A stretch of DNA of 64,000 nucleotides from the NCBI RefSeq assembly GCF_900099695.1, contig NZ_FNCY01000001.1, positions 124,001-188,000 on the forward strand. Direction: 5' to 3'. Below the pieces are notes generated by a model, which saw only the letters and a program-made list of their open reading frames with translations, did no database searches and was not told the DNA's origin. Of the stretch, positions 18,098 to 24,984 are shown in pieces. Both the position numbers and the translations under genes were made by a program. This DNA comes from Propionivibrio dicarboxylicus. GTDB taxonomy: Bacteria > Pseudomonadota > Gammaproteobacteria > Burkholderiales > Rhodocyclaceae. The number at the start of each line of letters is the position of its first letter. The first letter of the stretch is position 1.

Positions 18098-19116
18098 GCG
18101 AATTTCGAGTAATCCACCGAGTGACGCCATTTCCCGAAGAGTACGTGCTCGGGTACCTCCACCGTGTGGCAGAAAAGAACGGCATCAAAGGCATTCAGAG
18201 TCTGTTGTCCGATGCATTGGGAACGCCACGGCATTCGGTATCTTTAACGGTGGTGACAAAGCTCGCGACTTACTGTCGCTTGTATCCGGAAGAGGTGGAG
18301 CAACTGTCCGGGATTGAGAGACGCAACCACGATGGAGTGCGGTCATGGCAAGTGTGCGGCGAATGGGTTACCAAAGCAGCGTTCATCGCCCCGAATCATC
18401 GCAAGTTTTGTCCCTGCTGCTTACGCGAAGCACCTTTTGTCAGAGGGTGTTGGCAACTGGTTTTCTACAATGCTTGCGCTCGCCATCGAACGCGCCTGCT
18501 GGATTGTTGCCCGAAGTGTCGAAAGCGGCTGAACTGGACAGCACATCGCCTTGAGTATTGCGCCTGTGGTTACAAACTCGCAGATGCCGAGGCACTTCAC
18601 GCATCGAACGACGCGTTAACCATGTCGTTCCTAATCGAGCTACGTGGCGGCGCTCGAGTACCTCCGGGAGAGTCCTTGGGGGTCGGTCACAGAGAGTTTG
18701 ACCTCCTGGCCGGCTTGAGTTTGGATGGCCTGCATAAAACGATATGGTTTCTCGGACATTGCCTCAAAGACTTGGGACGTTATGGGACGGGGCACGGGAG
18801 GCTAAAGCGCGGTCAAACCGAGGTGGATTTGATGATAAGGCACACTTTTGAGTTGCTAAAGGATTGGCCAAAGGGATTCGGCGACTTACTGGCCGAATAC
18901 GCGCGGCGCCCACCGGCAGATTACCAGGGGCCCCTCGAAGGAAGGCTGCTTGGTCCAGTACAGCGGTATTTGCGACAGGAACTGGATGGCGAGGAAATGG
19001 CGTTTATTCGATTGACATATGAGCAGCATCTGCGAACCATTTGGCAGGAGTTCGGACATAAGCATCGACTTCGGCGTGTCCGGCAACTTGAATTCGATTT
19101 CGAAAAACAGGAGTAA
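18094..19116 (+). CDS. tniQ1: TniQ/TnsD-family target selector (first copy)
   Basis: DNA-binding target selector of the TniQ family, 340 residues. The N-terminal TniQ domain (residues 1-150) is followed by clustered cysteines typical of the family's zinc fingers: FCPCCLREAP, CARH, CCPKCRKRL and CACG between about residues 106 and 167. It starts within the tnsC stop codon (ATGA). The element encodes a second, different TniQ next door, so it probably has two targeting routes. Which one recognises the chromosomal site near rpoH cannot be told from the sequence. Confidence 0.9.
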   Translation: MSEFRVIHRVTPFPEEYVLGYLHRVAEKNGIKGIQSLLSDALGTPRHSVSLTVVTKLATYCRLYPEEVEQLSGIERRNHDGVRSWQVCGEWVTKAAFIAPNHRKFCPCCLREAPFVRGCWQLVFYNACARHRTRLLDCCPKCRKRLNWTAHRLEYCACGYKLADAEALHASNDALTMSFLIELRGGARVPPGESLGVGHREFDLLAGLSLDGLHKTIWFLGHCLKDLGRYGTGHGRLKRGQTEVDLMIRHTFELLKDWPKGFGDLLAEYARRPPADYQGPLEGRLLGPVQRYLRQELDGEEMAFIRLTYEQHLRTIWQEFGHKHRLRRVRQLEFDFEKQE

Positions 19117-19118
19117 CG

Positions 19119-20222
19119 GTGGCTGACCGAAAGGAATTAATCTCCAAAGTCCTGTCCGATATCCAAGCCAACAATCACCTCGCTGCTAGCTGCCCGACGC
19201 GCCAGCGAATATTCGGGACCCCTGCTCCGATAGACGGTGAGGCATTTAGCTCCTGGCTTTGGCGCACAACAAGTGGGGTTGGCATTTCAACGAGGGCATT
19301 CCGTAAGATTCTCGGATTGGAGGTACCCCCTGGTTGGGTTGACGCCGGCTGGTATCAGCCAGACTGGAGCCGGTTCGCCGAGGTCTTCGCGCTACCGGTC
19401 GAGGATTTTCGGAGGCTTGAGCCTCCGGTGGACAGTCCGTTCCGGCGTGCCGATTTCGCTTGCGTTACAACCAGCATATTTCACAAACTTCCCGTCTATC
19501 GATTCTGCGAGAGCTGTATGCGGAACGACAAAACACCGCACATCCGGTGGCTGTGGCGATTGAAATGCGCCTTTGTGTGTCCAACTCACGACAGCGTGCT
19601 ACGAGACCGGTGCCCGCACTGCGGACATTTGTTTCAACTACCAATTCAGGATTGGGTACGTGGGAAGGTTAACCTGCTTCTTTGCGGCCTGTGCGGTGAA
19701 AGCCTGGTCGACTGTCAGCCAGTAACGCTGCCGCACGAACTTCACTATTACGTGCTCGGGAGGCAGACGGAGTTGCTTTGCCTTATGTCTGAAAAGAAAA
19801 AACCTCCTTGTGCCTCCGGGCTGCCCACCCCTGTTGAGCCACCCCTGTTGCGTGTTAGCCCTAGCGGTTACATCGACGTCGACCGCGACGATAACGCAAC
19901 GAAGCTTTTTCGGTATCTGCTTTCTAGCCTGGCTAACAAAGGTCAACTGTGCTCAGCCGATAACGTGCGTCAATTTCGCAGCTATTTGTTGGAAGTTCCT
20001 GTCCCGCAGGAATCTGGAGACCCCAAATCGCTGGCGTTGGGATTTGCCGGATACAAATTGTTTGGATACGAAAGTATTTACATTCAGGAGCATCTAACCA
20101 AATGCCAGAGTGGGACGTACTGGTATCCACCGAGTGATGAAATGCTCACATCAAGAGCAAATCAGGGAATGTGCCAGGCAGCGCGGGAATGGATAGACCT
20201 TCTCGATACGTTGCCGTCGTAG
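19119..20222 (+). CDS. tniQ2: TniQ/TnsD-family target selector (second copy)
   Basis: A second TniQ-family protein, 367 residues, starting at GTG only 3 bases after tniQ1 with AGGAG just upstream. It has an N-terminal TniQ-like region (FSSWLWRTT, residues 44-52) and zinc-binding clusters: CESCMRND, CPTHDSVL, CPHCGHLF and CGLCGESL (about residues 128-206). The two TniQ proteins align only in these general features, so they are not a recent duplication. Pairs of TniQ proteins in Tn7-like elements usually serve a fixed chromosomal site and a mobile target respectively; that division is inferred here. Confidence 0.88.
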   Translation: MADRKELISKVLSDIQANNHLAASCPTRQRIFGTPAPIDGEAFSSWLWRTTSGVGISTRAFRKILGLEVPPGWVDAGWYQPDWSRFAEVFALPVEDFRRLEPPVDSPFRRADFACVTTSIFHKLPVYRFCESCMRNDKTPHIRWLWRLKCAFVCPTHDSVLRDRCPHCGHLFQLPIQDWVRGKVNLLLCGLCGESLVDCQPVTLPHELHYYVLGRQTELLCLMSEKKKPPCASGLPTPVEPPLLRVSPSGYIDVDRDDNATKLFRYLLSSLANKGQLCSADNVRQFRSYLLEVPVPQESGDPKSLALGFAGYKLFGYESIYIQEHLTKCQSGTYWYPPSDEMLTSRANQGMCQAAREWIDLLDTLPS

Positions 20223-20343
20223 GACGACTACGTTTCCATACCGGGTGTATCTAGTCCTAATCGACAAGATAAGCCTTCCGCCATGCAGCCTAATAATAGA
20301 CTGCTATATTGTATTGACGTCGATAAAAGTCTAATATTGGGCT

Positions 20344-20688
20344 ATGGACCTGTATCAACTAACGAATGATGAAGTGGCGCAACGCATAGCTGCCTCGCTA
20401 CGAGCTTGGCGGGTAGCGCGTGGGGGTGCAGCGACAACCCAGGAGGTCCTGGCTAAGCGGGCTGGAATCGGCTTGACGCCTCTCAAGAGATTCGAAAAAA
20501 CGGGCGCCATTACTCTGCGCAATCTAATCGCAATTTTGCGCGCTATGGAGTTGCTGGAGAATTTTGACGGCGTATTTCCCGACCCGGATTCCCCCAGCCC
20601 GCTCGATATTTTGGCGGCTGAACAGAAAAAGGCCAAGAGGGCGCGAAAACGCGCGCCCCGGTCGTCGGTCGCAGTGTCAAAGAAATGA
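20344..20688 (+). CDS. XRE-family regulator, HipB-like
   Basis: A 114-residue protein with an XRE helix-turn-helix (residues about 8-75) and a basic C-terminal tail (KKAKRARKRAPR). The segment FPDPDSPSPLDIL resembles regulators that usually precede HipA-type kinases, but no hipA follows: the transposon end is reached within 36 bases. It may control the tns genes. TAGACT (20297-20302) and AGTCTA (20328-20333) upstream form a spaced inverted repeat that could be its operator. Confidence 0.75.
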   Translation: MDLYQLTNDEVAQRIAASLRAWRVARGGAATTQEVLAKRAGIGLTPLKRFEKTGAITLRNLIAILRAMELLENFDGVFPDPDSPSPLDILAAEQKKAKRARKRAPRSSVAVSKK

Positions 20689-20723
20689 TGCGGCCAGTTC
20701 GCTTGGTTGCTCAAGACAGACGA

Positions 20724-20858
20724 GGGGCAAGTTGAATTGCGGAGAGTCCGAAAAGGAGCAACTTCAGTTGCCGAATCTCCGGGGGTCATGTTGCGAAAAT
20801 ATTGGTAATGTACTGATTTATAAGGCGCGCATGGGGGCAAGTTGAATTGCGGACGATA
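20724..20858. repeat. Right transposon end: inverted repeat plus internal TnsB-type sites
   Basis: Three copies of the ~20-bp end motif, inverted relative to the left end: 20724-20743, a weaker copy at 20755-20774 (16 of 20 bases) and the terminal copy at 20834-20853, inside the 22-bp repeat 20837-20858. The different number and spacing from the left end (two tandem copies) gives the asymmetry usual in Tn7-like elements. Confidence 0.85.
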
Positions 20859-20863
20859 GCAAC
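20859..20863. repeat. Target site duplication, right copy (GCAAC)
   Basis: Exact repeat of 1101-1105 directly outside the right inverted repeat. Joining the flanks at one copy restores a simple intergenic region between moaD and rpoH. Confidence 0.88.
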
Positions 20864-20945
20864 CGGCAGTTTGTCTCGGCGCCCGGATGTTTTCGCTGTT
20901 TTCCCGACGATGGGTGCCGCATCGCCTGCACGCCCGAGACAGGGA

Positions 20946-21203
20946 TCAGCCCCCGCCAATGGCCGGAAAGACCGAAACGACGTCGCCCGACTGAAGGACA
21001 CGCGTCGCCAAGTCGGGCTTGAGTACGTGTCGCCCATTGACGAAGGCGATATGCGCGAGATTGAGCGGCACGCCGAGCGTCGTCAGCGCATCGGCCACCG
21101 TCGCCGTATCGGGAAGTTCGAGCGGGACTTCCGTGCTCGCGCCCGGCGGCAGGTAATCCCGGAGTGTCGCGAAGAGTCTCAGCCTGATATTCATCGCCGC
21201 CAT
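20946..21203 (-). CDS. moaD: MoaD-like sulfur carrier linked to AOR
   Basis: Ubiquitin-fold sulfur carrier for synthesis of the pyranopterin (Mo/W) cofactor. The product is 85 residues from the ATG at 21203; a second ATG at 21194 is equally possible. It ends in FPAIGGG, the Gly-Gly tail that is adenylated and thiocarboxylated. It lies directly downstream of the AOR gene on the same strand, so it probably serves that enzyme. A terminator-like hairpin lies between them. The Tn7-like element is inserted 82 bases past its 3' end. Confidence 0.88.
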   Translation of the reverse strand: MAAMNIRLRLFATLRDYLPPGASTEVPLELPDTATVADALTTLGVPLNLAHIAFVNGRHVLKPDLATRVLQSGDVVSVFPAIGGG

Positions 21204-21205
21204 TA

Positions 21206-21241
21206 AAGAAAAATCCGGCGTGGCAACAACGGCCACGCCGG
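21206..21241 (-). terminator. Terminator or attenuator between AOR and moaD
   Basis: A 10-bp perfect G+C-rich inverted repeat (21215-21224, 21232-21241) is followed on the minus strand by TTTTTCTTT. It lies after the AOR stop and just before the moaD start, so it would end or dampen transcription from AOR into moaD. Confidence 0.8.
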
Positions 21242-21275
21242 CCTAAAACGCCCTTGCGGGCGCGTCATGATGCCA

Positions 21276-23006
21276 TCAAAAATCCCAGAACGCGTCGAGT
21301 TCCTCCGGCGTGAAGTCCCACATCACGTTATGCGGCGGAATCGCCTCATAGTTGAAGAACTCCGGCAGGCGGTCATGCTCCTTGGAAAGACCGGCCGCCA
21401 GATTGAACTGGCGTTCGAGCTTGAGCACCGACTTGCCCAGCGCCGTCACGTCGTCACCAGTCAGGGCGATCCCGTAGCGGGCGTTGATCATGTCGATCAG
21501 GGAACTCAGGCACTCCGGAATATCCAGTGCCGGGAAGGCGATGAACAGGCACATGCCAGTCGAGTCGATGGCGGCCGTGGCGATCTGCAGGTTGCGCGCC
21601 AGTTCCACCTGGCCGACCTTCGACAGGGGATCGACATGCCCACCGACGTTGAGAATATTGGTGGCGATCGAATAGCCGGAGGTATGGTCGGCGCCCATGG
21701 TGCCCATCGCATAGGTCACGCCGATGCCCTTGACGGCGCGCGGATCGTAGGCCGGGATGCCCTGATTCTTGACCACCGGCACCCGCACGATACCGAAGGA
21801 ACGACCGACATGCGCCGCGCCGCCGCCGAGCACGCGACCGAGCGGCGTGCCTTTGCCGATTTCATCGCGCAGCATGCGCACGACTTCCTTGCCGTCGCCG
21901 AACTTCAGCACGCCCGCTTCCATCGCCACGCCAAACATGACCGCGGTCTCGATACTGTCGGCGCCGATGTCGTCCATGACATGGTCGGCCTCGGCAATGT
22001 CGTCGAGATCTTCGATGCAGCAGTTGGCGCCCATCCCCCAGATCGTCTCGTACTCGAACCCCGAGGTCAGGTACTTGCCTTCCTTGTCGAGATAGACCTG
22101 CGAGCACTGGATCTGGCAACCGGCGTGACACCCGTGCGTCGGCGAACCGCCACGGGCAACGATCGTGGCATGCATCGTCTCGCCGGAAATCTTGTCATGC
22201 CCGTCGAATTGTCCGCTGGTGAAGTTGCGCGTCGGCAAGCCGCCGGCTTCGTTGAGGATATTCACCAGCACGTCGGTGCCATAGGTCGGCAGCCCCTGGC
22301 CGCTGACCGGGTGATCGAGCAGCGTCTTGGCGAAGAGCCGGGCGGCCTCCTTGAATTTCGGACCGTCCTTGGGCATCACGGGCGGCGTGCCGGTATCGTC
22401 GATCGAAATGAACTTGATCCGCTTCGAGCCCATCACCGCGCCCAACCCGCCGCGGCCGATGCTGCGAATGCGCGAATCCGGATCGGCGACCGAAATGTTC
22501 GCGGTCAGCATCTTCATCTCGCCGACCGGTCCGATCGCGATGACGCCGACGGCCAGGCCGTAGCGCGCCTGCACCTGGTTGATCAGACAATAGTTGCCGG
22601 CACCGACCAGTTCCTTCTCTTCCGCGATGGTGATGGCATTTTTCGTGACATGCACGCTGTACCACTCGTCATCTTTCGGCTGCCCTTCGATGATCAGCGC
22701 CTGAATGCCGAGCTTGGCGAGCATCTTGGCGGCCGTGCCGCCGGCGTTCGACTCCTTGATGCCGCCGGTCAGCGGGCTCTTTGCGCCGGCCGAAATGCGG
22801 CCCGAATTGGCGGCTGCGGTACCCGACAGCAGGCCGGGGGCGAAGACCAGCTTGTTGTTCGGCCCCAGCGCGTGGCAGGTCGGCGGAACCTCATTGGCGA
22901 CGATGGTCGAGGTCAGGGCCCTCCCGCCCAGACCGGCCCACGCCTCGGGAACGGTCTCTATCCGGGTGGAACGATCCGTCATATTGATGCGAACGATTTT
23001 ATCCAT
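21276..23006 (-). CDS. aor: Aldehyde ferredoxin oxidoreductase, tungsten/molybdenum type
   Basis: Oxidises aldehydes to acids, or reduces acids, with a bis-pyranopterin W or Mo cofactor and a [4Fe-4S] cluster. The 576-residue protein shows the AOR N-domain (GGRALTSTIVANEVPPT and FAPGLLSGT, residues about 27-65), the cluster cysteines CHAGCQIQC (near 285) and the last ligand in GMCLF near 485. It starts at the ATG after GGAGAA. Next to it are moaD, a divergent Fe-S protein that could pass electrons and a regulator, a full AOR locus. The in-vivo substrate cannot be deduced; AORs of Aromatoleum oxidise aromatic aldehydes. Confidence 0.92.
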   Translation of the reverse strand: MDKIVRINMTDRSTRIETVPEAWAGLGGRALTSTIVANEVPPTCHALGPNNKLVFAPGLLSGTAAANSGRISAGAKSPLTGGIKESNAGGTAAKMLAKLGIQALIIEGQPKDDEWYSVHVTKNAITIAEEKELVGAGNYCLINQVQARYGLAVGVIAIGPVGEMKMLTANISVADPDSRIRSIGRGGLGAVMGSKRIKFISIDDTGTPPVMPKDGPKFKEAARLFAKTLLDHPVSGQGLPTYGTDVLVNILNEAGGLPTRNFTSGQFDGHDKISGETMHATIVARGGSPTHGCHAGCQIQCSQVYLDKEGKYLTSGFEYETIWGMGANCCIEDLDDIAEADHVMDDIGADSIETAVMFGVAMEAGVLKFGDGKEVVRMLRDEIGKGTPLGRVLGGGAAHVGRSFGIVRVPVVKNQGIPAYDPRAVKGIGVTYAMGTMGADHTSGYSIATNILNVGGHVDPLSKVGQVELARNLQIATAAIDSTGMCLFIAFPALDIPECLSSLIDMINARYGIALTGDDVTALGKSVLKLERQFNLAAGLSKEHDRLPEFFNYEAIPPHNVMWDFTPEELDAFWDF

Positions 23007-23327
23007 GTTTTTCTCCGGGGGGTGTGACACGACAGCCAGCAGGCGTCGACATTGAAGAGTTGCGCGTACAGGGGCTTTCGAAAAAAGACCGATGCGCCCT
23101 GCCCTCCACTCTGATAACAGTATTCGACCGGGCGAAACCGGACACAAGCAAACCCGGAACATTCCTCTCCGGTTGTCACGTTTTGCCACACCTTTTCGCC
23201 CTCCCCGGGAGCGCGCACTGTCCCCAAATGACACACGGCCGGCGAACAATGCCGGCGGGACTTGCCGCCACGCCGCGTCTGGAGAATAGTCTGGACTCCG
23301 TATCCCGACGCGCCCCCAACGCCCCTC
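23007..23327. other. Divergent intergenic region between AOR and the HdrD-like gene
   Basis: About 320 bases that must hold the promoters of both divergent genes. I see no convincing -24/-12 or -35/-10 pair and no strong palindrome. Only an AOR ribosome site (GGAGA, near 23013) is clear. Confidence 0.5.
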
Positions 23328-24785
23328 ATGCCAGAGATCCCTCCCGAGCAATTCGTTCGCCAGACTATCGATCGCTGCACGGCGTGCGACTGGTGCCGCG
23401 AATACCTGGAAGAATCGACCTGCCTGTTCTTTCATCGGCTGTTTCGCCTGCACGACCGCCGGACGGCCGGCGGCGCGGCAATTACCGATACGGAAATGGA
23501 ACAGCTCCCCGACCTCTGCAACCACTGCGGCTTGTGTCCCTGCATCGACATCCGTACCTTGATCCGACAAGCCAAGGACGGCTTCGCCAAGCGGCGTGGT
23601 GTGCCGATCACCGTTCGCGCCCTCGAAGACCTGCGCCTGCTCTCCCGAACCGCCGGCGCCGTTCCCCGCATCGCCAATGCCCTGCTCCAACACCGGCAGA
23701 TCGGCCCGGGCCTGAAGCGCCTGGCCGGCATCCACCCGGATCGCAAGCTGCCGTCTTTTCCGCGGCAATCGTTCGACGTCTGGGTCCGCGCACGAAAACT
23801 CGACCAGCCGACACCCACCGACGGCCGCAAGGTCGCCTATTTCGTCGGATGCACGGCCCGCTATCTGTTTCCGGAAGTGGCGCGCGCGACGGTCGAGGTC
23901 CTCGAGCGCAACGGCGTCTCCGTCTATGTGCCGCCGCAGCGCTGTTGCAGCATGCCGAGCCTGCTCGAAGGCGATCGCGCGTTCACGCTGAAGAACGCGC
24001 GCTTCAACCTGGAATCCCTCGCGCAGGGGGTCGACGCCGGCTACGACATCATCTGCTCCTGCCCGACCTGCGGTTACTTCCTGAAATCGGTACAACCGGC
24101 CGAAGCCGTCTATTCGCCCGAATATCGCGCGCGCATCGCCCCGATCGCCGCAGAGGAGGGGAACAATCTCGAACGTATCGGCCGACGCCTGCGCGCCGAG
24201 GATCCCCTGCTCGGACAACGCCAGGACACGCTGATCCAGCGCGCCAGCAAGCCGATGACCCTCAAGTTCGTCCTCGCCGGACTGTTACGCGACCGTGGCT
24301 ACTTCGCCGAATTCGACGGCATCCAGCGACTGAAAATCGCCAGCCGGACCTACGACCTCGGCGAATACCTCCGTGAACTGGACACGCAAAGGCAATTCGA
24401 CCGCCGGTTCACGCCGGCATCCCCATCGCTGGCGTACTTTTCGCCCTGTCATCAGCGCGAACAGGAGATCGGCACGCCGTGGCTCGACGTGCTGGCAGGC
24501 GTTCCCGGCATCGACCTCCAGCGCTTTGGCGACACGCTCGACTGCTGCGGCCTGGGCGGCCTGATGGGCTACAAAACCGCCTTTCACGCCACGTCCGCCG
24601 CCATCGGCGGACGCCTGGCGCGCAAAGCACAGGCAACCGGGGCTGAGGAACTCGTGACCGACTGTCTCAGCTGTCGCATGCAGTTCAACCAACTGCTGCC
24701 ACAGCGCGTCAGCCATCCGGTCGAACTGCTCGCCGCCGCCTACCGTGCCGCCGACAACGATGCCGTGAGCGGGGGCGAGCCCTAA
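23328..24785 (+). CDS. HdrD/GlpC-like iron-sulfur oxidoreductase
   Basis: A 485-residue Fe-S protein likely to carry electrons to or from AOR. The N-terminus has two cluster motifs: CTACDWC with a further Cys (residues about 15-30) and CNHCGLCPC (about 64-72). The C-terminal part has two cysteine-rich CCG-type domains (RCCSMPS near 205 and DCCGLGG near 406), as in heterodisulfide reductase HdrD and glycerol-3-phosphate dehydrogenase GlpC. No flavin domain or membrane segment is visible. The start at ATG 23328 (MPEIPPEQF) fits the family better than an upstream one. It is divergent from AOR. Confidence 0.82.
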   Translation: MPEIPPEQFVRQTIDRCTACDWCREYLEESTCLFFHRLFRLHDRRTAGGAAITDTEMEQLPDLCNHCGLCPCIDIRTLIRQAKDGFAKRRGVPITVRALEDLRLLSRTAGAVPRIANALLQHRQIGPGLKRLAGIHPDRKLPSFPRQSFDVWVRARKLDQPTPTDGRKVAYFVGCTARYLFPEVARATVEVLERNGVSVYVPPQRCCSMPSLLEGDRAFTLKNARFNLESLAQGVDAGYDIICSCPTCGYFLKSVQPAEAVYSPEYRARIAPIAAEEGNNLERIGRRLRAEDPLLGQRQDTLIQRASKPMTLKFVLAGLLRDRGYFAEFDGIQRLKIASRTYDLGEYLRELDTQRQFDRRFTPASPSLAYFSPCHQREQEIGTPWLDVLAGVPGIDLQRFGDTLDCCGLGGLMGYKTAFHATSAAIGGRLARKAQATGAEELVTDCLSCRMQFNQLLPQRVSHPVELLAAAYRAADNDAVSGGEP

Positions 24786-24984
24786 GAGCCTATTTCCTGA
24801 CGCATTCGAGCGACACGCAACGATCGACGCTCCACGCTCGCCACGCCTCGCCAGCCCCTTGGCGAACAGCATAATTTGCACCCCTCAGGAATTCCCTTGC
24901 AAGTAGAATGACTCCGCGCGGCCACATCAACCGCGCATGACACCGCCAAGGGACCGGCTGTCCATTATTGCGTCACGGGGGAAC

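Larger units (their letters stand above)
1106..20858. mobile_element. Tn7-like transposon carrying type I R-M and type II CBASS
   Basis: A complete 19,753-bp element. Both ends carry a 22-bp perfect inverted repeat (1106-1127 and 20837-20858), extra copies of the same motif lie just inside each end, and 5-bp GCAAC duplications flank it. It encodes TnsA, TnsB, TnsC and two TniQ/TnsD-type target selectors, and the cargo is two anti-phage systems. Its base composition is visibly less G+C rich than the rpoH, AOR and nif flanks, which fits acquisition by transfer. No cas genes or CRISPR array are seen, so it is not a CRISPR-guided element on this evidence. The intact ends and genes suggest it may still be mobile. 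Confidence 0.94.

Noticed and set aside
1106-20858. CRISPR-associated transposon
   Set aside because: tnsB, tnsC and tniQ are present, but I see no cas genes and no regularly spaced repeat array anywhere in the element.
21267-23027. Long open frame on the plus strand across the AOR gene
   Set aside because: It is antisense to a well-conserved AOR with clear cluster cysteines, and its translation is a low-complexity Arg/His/Asp-rich product typical of G+C-rich antisense frames.
23091-23107. Sigma-54 promoter for AOR
   Set aside because: A GG-N10-GC spacing exists on the minus strand, but the boxes match poorly, and the neighbouring regulator lacks the sigma-54 contact loop.
23007-24218. N-terminal extension of AOR on the minus strand
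   Set aside because: The frame stays open for about 400 codons upstream of the AOR ATG, but it runs antisense through the HdrD-like gene. The AOR family starts at MDKIVRINMTD with a ribosome site.
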